In this document: positions 60,040 through 64,000 of the stretch, one piece after another
How positions within the stretch are numbered: the stretch's first letter is position 1
Layout of the letters: each line of letters starts with the position of its first letter
Assembly (NCBI GenBank): GCA_963789785.1
Contig: CAWBNC010000019.1
Span: 116,088-180,087 of the forward strand
Reading direction: 5' to 3'
Length of the DNA stretch: 64,000 nucleotides
Origin: JAEULH01 sp963789785
GTDB taxonomy: Bacteria; Pseudomonadota; Alphaproteobacteria; Rhodospirillales; Defluviicoccaceae
Notes under the pieces: generated by a model
Database searches by the model: none
What the model saw: only the letters and a program-made list of their open reading frames with translations
Told to the model about the DNA's origin: nothing
Made by a program: the position numbers and the translations under genes

Positions 60040-60444
60040 TCTGCTTCTCATGGTCAGCCTGTCGCCGGTCGACCTCGCGATCACCGGCATCTTTGTCGCC
60101 GTGTCCGAGCGCAAAGGCGCGTTCGCCGCGGTCACCGAGCCGATCGCCCGCTACGGCGGGGTCATCAACCAATTTCAGGGGGACGCCATGCTCGTGACCT
60201 TCAATGTGCCGGTCGTCGATCCATTCCACGCCGACCACGCGGTACTGGCTGCCCGACCCGCGTCCTGATCTCGCAAACCACGTTGGACAAAATCTCGGAC
60301 AACTATCGCATCCGGTCCATGGGGACGGTATCGTTGCGCGGTAAGCGCCAACGCGTTGCGATCCACAGCGTCGACGGATACAAGAGCTCCGACAAACCGC
60401 AAGCACTGCTTGGCGGAACCCAATCACCGGGTCCTATCCAATGA
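60040..60444 (+). pseudogene. Cyclase fragment with internal loss (copy 2)
   Basis: It begins with FVAVSERKGAFAAVTEPIAR, then GGVINQFQGDAMLVTFNVP and HADHAVLAA. The sequence then joins directly to TRVLISQTTLDKISDNYRIR, then MGTVSLRGKRQRVAIHSVDG in another frame. About 60 residues of the middle of the cyclase domain are missing at the joint near 60255. The stop overlaps the HIT gene start by four bases (ATGA). Confidence 0.78.
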
Positions 60445-60908
60445 CGCCGTTCACCCTCGATGCCCGGCTGACCGAGGATTGCATACCGCTGGGGCGGTTC
60501 GCCCTGAGCCGACTGCTGTTGATGAACGACGCCACCTACCCGTGGCTCATTCTCGTGCCGGAACGCCCGGACATGCGCGAGCTATTCGATCTGGACGCGG
60601 CGGACCAGTCCGCGCTGGCCGCGGAGACGGCGCTGGTCGCGCGCATGCTGAAGACGCTGTGCGCCGCCGACAAGATCAATGTCGCGGCCCTGGGCAATGT
60701 CGTCGCCCAGCTTCATATTCACGTCATCGCCCGCTTTGCGAAGGATCCGGCCTGGCCGGCGCCGATATGGGGGCACGCCCTGCCGCGTCCGTATGCGCCG
60801 GACGAGGCGGCGGGCATGCGCGGGCGGATCGCGGCCGCCCTCGACGCGCTCGCGGCGACGCCGGCGGATGGCGATGTCGGCAGAGGCTGGCGGGCGCTGG
60901 CGTCATAG
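60441..60908 (+). CDS. HIT-domain protein
   Basis: 155 residues with a histidine-triad motif QLHIHVIAR, after the substrate-side region YPWLILVPERPDMRELFDL. HIT proteins hydrolyse or transfer nucleotides. It overlaps the end of the cyclase fragment, which suggests coupled translation in the ancestral arrangement. It appears complete. A short duplicate of its first codons exists at 59891. Confidence 0.88.
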   Translation: MTPFTLDARLTEDCIPLGRFALSRLLLMNDATYPWLILVPERPDMRELFDLDAADQSALAAETALVARMLKTLCAADKINVAALGNVVAQLHIHVIARFAKDPAWPAPIWGHALPRPYAPDEAAGMRGRIAAALDALAATPADGDVGRGWRALAS

Positions 60909-60983
60909 CTTCATCGCCGGTGTTGAAGCATTGATTGTCAGATTGACTTCGGCTGCATGTTGAAGTCTCATTGCGGGCGCTAA

Positions 60984-62301
60984 CAGGCTGCTGAAAAGGG
61001 TGGCGGTTTTTGCGCGTTCGTGATTCCTGATCTCGGGTTGGTGGTGATTGGAGGTCGGGATGCGCGGGAGCGACACGGTTCGTGGGAGGCTGTTCAGCTA
61101 TGTGGACCTGGAGAAGCGGGTCCGTGCGGATCATCCGCTGCGGGTGATCCGCGGCATTGTCAACGCGACGCTGGCCGGGCTCTCGGGTGAGTTCGACGGG
61201 CTGTATTCGCCCCATGGCCGCGAGTCGATCCCGCCGGAGCGGCTGCTGCGGGCGCTCTTGTTGCAGGCGTTCTATTCGATCCGCTCGGAGCGGCAACTGG
61301 TGGAGCGGATCGAGTTCGACCTTCTGTTCCGCTGGTTCGTCGGCCTGGGCGTCGACGATCCGGTGTGGGATGCGACGACCTTTACCAAGAACCGCGACCG
61401 GCTGCTGGAAGGCGATGTGGCGGTGAAGTTTCTGGCCGGGGTGCTGGCGCAGCCGCAGGTGAAGACGCTCTTGTCCGGCGAGCACTTTTCGGTGGACGGC
61501 ACGCTGCTGGAGGCCTGGGCCAGCACCAAGAGCTTCCGCCCCAAGGACGGCTCCGGAGCGCCGCCGGATGCGGGACGCAATGGCGAGCAGGACTTCCGCG
61601 GGCAGAAGCGCGGCAACGAGACGCATGCGTCTGCCACCGATCCGGATGCCAGGCTCTACCGCAAGGGCCGCGGCAAGGAGGCGAAGCTCTGCTTCATGGG
61701 GCATGCGCTGATGGAGAACCGCAACGGGCTGATCGTCGGCGCCGTCGCCACCCGCGCCTCGGGCCACGCCGAGCGGCTGGCCGCCGTGGAGCTGATCACG
61801 CCGCACGCGGAGGCGCCGGGGCGGCCGGAGCCGATCACGCTGGGCGCCGACAAGGGGTACGACGCCCAGGACTTCATAGCCGAGCTGGGCGAGATCGACG
61901 TCACCGCGCACGTGGCGCAGAACCTCAGCGGCCGGCGCTCGGCGATCGACGACGAGACGGCGCGCGATCCCGGCTACACGGTCAGCCTGCGCATCCGCAA
62001 GCGCATCGAGGAGGCCTTCGGCTGGGCCAAGACCATCGCCGGGCTCAGCAAGGCCCGCCACCGCGGGCTGGCGAAGATCGACTGGCAGTTCACCTTCGCC
62101 ATGGCCGCCTACAATCTCGTCCGGCTGCCAAAGCTGCTCAAAGCCCCGGCTTGACGGCCGGACTCCGTCCGGAGTGTCCTCAGCGCCCGAAAACTCCCGG
62201 CCAAACGACGGTAGCAACGACGGTAGCCAGCATCAGCGCAAGCAAATGACCCCACACCAACCGCGAAGATCCGGGCAACCAGGCGCCATTTCAGCAGCCT
62301 G
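60984..62301 (+). mobile_element. IS5-family insertion sequence
   Basis: 1318 bases with perfect 13-base terminal inverted repeats (CAGGCTGCTGAAA at 60984-60996 and TTTCAGCAGCCTG at 62289-62301). CTAA and CTAG flank the ends, matching the YTAR-type 4-base target of IS5 elements. One transposase fills most of it. Confidence 0.92.
61060..62154 (+). CDS. IS5-family transposase
   Basis: 364 residues. The N-terminal DUF772-type region (YVDLEKRVRADHPLRVIR; SERQLVERIEFDLLFRWFVG) precedes the DDE core. The DDE residues are in FSVDGTLLEAWAS, LGADKGYDAQDF and KRIEEAFGWAK. GGAGGT before ATG 61060 decides the start. It is intact and full length. Confidence 0.93.
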   Translation: MRGSDTVRGRLFSYVDLEKRVRADHPLRVIRGIVNATLAGLSGEFDGLYSPHGRESIPPERLLRALLLQAFYSIRSERQLVERIEFDLLFRWFVGLGVDDPVWDATTFTKNRDRLLEGDVAVKFLAGVLAQPQVKTLLSGEHFSVDGTLLEAWASTKSFRPKDGSGAPPDAGRNGEQDFRGQKRGNETHASATDPDARLYRKGRGKEAKLCFMGHALMENRNGLIVGAVATRASGHAERLAAVELITPHAEAPGRPEPITLGADKGYDAQDFIAELGEIDVTAHVAQNLSGRRSAIDDETARDPGYTVSLRIRKRIEEAFGWAKTIAGLSKARHRGLAKIDWQFTFAMAAYNLVRLPKLLKAPA

Positions 62302-62532
62302 CTAGAACTACAAAAGGAGGGTGGTCATGCGAGACGGCGATGAGGTGCTTTGCTAGAACTTGGTGGACATGAACGAGACCTTCGACGAGACACGAATGGG
62401 TTATGGCTCCTGCTCGGTCTCGGGATGCCCGTGTTCAGCATACAAGGACACCTACGGATCACAGCTGTGCAACAACTGCGGCCACAAGTACACCGACCAC
62501 TGGTGAAGCCGATCGGTCGCGAGCTTTCGGAT

Positions 62533-62742
62533 CTAGCGCGCGAGCATGACCGACGACGACGACTTGATGATGACCGAGAGCTCAACGCCATTGGCCAGCT
62601 CCAGATCACCGGCGGCTTCGGCCGTCACAACCGAACTGATAACGTTACCGCCGCCGATGTCGACAAGGATCCGGGCGTTGACCGGACCCGTCTTGATTGC
62701 AATGACCTTACCATTGATGACGTTGCGCGCGCTGAGTCCCAC
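62533..62742 (-). CDS. Mop/TOBE-domain molybdopterin-binding protein (molbindin-like)
   Basis: 69 residues, the size of a single molbindin domain: LSARNVINGKVIAIKTGPVN, then LVDIGGGNVISSVVTAEAAG and IIKSSSSVML. This domain binds molybdate or pterin and regulates or stores molybdenum. The start is GTG 62742, chosen because CGGAGG lies 6 bases upstream. There is no molybdate transporter nearby. It lies just downstream of the IS5 element. Confidence 0.83.
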   Translation of the reverse strand: MGLSARNVINGKVIAIKTGPVNARILVDIGGGNVISSVVTAEAAGDLELANGVELSVIIKSSSSVMLAR

Positions 62743-62846
62743 TGGGGCCTCCGGAGCCTGAATGGGAACCCTGGAAAAGACGTAGCAACAAACATGCCGC
62801 ACAAGGAGGCTTTGCCCCTGCCCGATCCGGACCCATATCCGCCGAC

Positions 62847-63954
62847 ATGAACGCGCTTGGAATCGACAGGAACCCGGCCGACACCCGGGTGGTGGTCGCT
62901 ATGTCCGGCGGCGTCGACAGTTCGGTAACGGCCGGGCTGCTCGCCGACCGGGTTTCGACGTCGTCGGGGTTACCCTGCAGCTCTACGACCACGGCAAGGC
63001 CGTTGGCCGGGCAGTAGCTTCTGCGCCGGCCAGGACATCCACGACGCCCGCCGGGTCGCCGACCGGCTCGGCATCCCCCACTACGTCCTCGATTACGAGC
63101 AGCGCTTCCGTGCCCAGGTCATCGACGACTTCGCCGACGCCTACCTCGGCGGCGAGCCGCCGATGCCCTGCTTCGCTGCAACCAGCGGGTCAAGTTCACC
63201 GACCTGCTCGCCGGCCCGCGCACTGGGCGCGCATGCTCTGGCCACCGGTCACTACGTCCGCCGCACCGCCGGCGTCCACGGTGCCGAACTTCACCGCGCC
63301 GTCAGTTGCCAGCGCGATGAAAGCTATTTTCTCTTCGCCACCACCCGCGCGCAACTTTCCTCCTGCGCTTCCCCTGGGTGCTCTGCCGAAGGCCGAGACG
63401 CGCGCGCTCGCCCGCCGCTTCGCACTGCCGGTCGCGGAGAAGGCCGATAGCCAGGACATCTGCTTCCTCCCCACCGGCGGCTATGCCCGCGTTCTCGAAC
63501 CCTGCGCCCCGGGGCCGATCGACCGGGTGATATCGTCGGGCTCGACGGCGCGGTCCTCGGCCGCCACAACGGCATCGCCCAATTCACCGTCGGCCAGCGC
63601 CGCGGCCTTGGCCTTTCGACCGGTGAGCCGCTTTTCGTTGTCCGGCTGGAGCCGGAAATGGCGCGGGTCGTTGTGGGCCGGCATGACGCTCTGCTTCGCC
63701 GCGAGCTCCGCGTGGGCGAGGTGAACTGGCTCGGTGACGGCAATATGCCGGCCGAAGGGATGCGCATCGAGGTAAAGCTGCGTTCTTCGCAACCGCCGGT
63801 CGCAGCCACGGTGCGGGGCGCCCCCGGCAATGCCGGCGCCGCCACTGTCGAGCTTGAGGCGGCGCAGGCGGGCGTCGCCCCCGGCCAGGCGTGCATCGTC
63901 TATGACGGCGACCGCGTGCTCGGCGGCGGCTGGATCCGCCGCGACGACGGCTGA
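62847..63954 (+). CDS. mnmA: tRNA-specific 2-thiouridylase MnmA (multiple frameshifts)
   Basis: It thiolates U34 of tRNA-Lys, Glu and Gln. The PP-loop is VVVAMSGGVDSSVTAGLLAD near the start. Later come GVTLQLYDHGKAV (shifted), AGQDIHDARRVADRLGIPHY, LATGHYVR, CQRDESYFLFA, KADSQDICFLPTGGY and the C-terminal beta domain (GLDGAVLGRHNGIAQFTVGQ; VGRHDALLRREL). At least six single-base frame changes occur between 62945 and 63525. Essential or near-essential in many bacteria, so errors are more likely than decay. Confidence 0.9.
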
Positions 63955-64000
63955 AACGGCGTACGGACTTGCGCCCCGTCGGCGAAAAGCGGCAGGATGT

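Noticed and set aside
59939..60427. A 162-codon reverse frame across the second cyclase fragment
   Set aside because: It is opposite a recognisable cyclase sequence and shows no domain of its own.

Overview
The window reads as high-GC alphaproteobacterial chromosome, most likely from the Rhodospirillales. The case rests on synteny and gene families: bamD-recN-ligA, mreBCD-mrdA-rodA, a complete system I cytochrome c maturation operon (ccmABCDEFGHI), secA near argJ-mutT, lepA near folD, and small DUF3618, DUF883-like and YqjE-type envelope genes. The species cannot be named from this sequence alone. The assembly is visibly error-prone. Many housekeeping genes (ligA, mreB, mreC, mrdA, ccmF, secA, argJ, lepA, mnmA) carry one or more single-base frameshifts, with the protein continuing in another frame. 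I annotate these as whole genes spanning the breaks, not as pseudogenes.

Layout. 1-3.9 kb: end of bamD, recN, ligA. 4.0-6.4 kb: a reverse-strand RTX subtilase-like protease. 7.0-12.6 kb: the rod-shape/elongasome operon. 12.7-19.7 kb: the reverse-strand ccm operon. 19.8-19.9 kb: a MITE-like element. 20.1-27.9 kb: CBS protein, GntP-type permease, two SYLF proteins, an AI-2E/PerM-family membrane protein, a DUF2971-like protein and a Kef-type K+/H+ antiporter, whose end overlaps the end of secA. 27.9-32.2 kb: secA and argJ.

32.2-37.2 kb is a rearranged accessory block ending at tRNA-Ser. It holds two mutT-panE units (one panE gutted by an internal deletion), a hemerythrin-like gene between them, a MazEF-type toxin-antitoxin pair, and a 773-bp direct duplication that carries a truncated panE and a truncated antitoxin. 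37.4-43.2 kb returns to core genes (cytidylate kinase-like, lepA, folD, DUF167, yggT) plus small proteins and a DJ-1/PfpI protein. 43.6-46.7 kb encodes the ABC and membrane-fusion parts of a type I secretion system, the type of exporter that the RTX protease would need.

46.8-56.7 kb is rich in envelope and stress genes: a degenerate M23 protein, Pmp3, DUF883-like, YqjE-like, DUF3618, YihY/BrkB, a 24-residue membrane microprotein, a glycine-zipper lipoprotein, a lone CZB-domain protein, a lipoprotein, an orphan TAXI binding protein and an ExeA-like ATPase with an altered Walker A. 57.0-62.8 kb, between tRNA-Arg and mnmA, is a second accessory block: a truncated gene, two perfectly abutting IS630 copies, broken duplicated cyclase-HIT fragments, an IS5 element and a small molybdopterin-binding protein. 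The window ends in mnmA.
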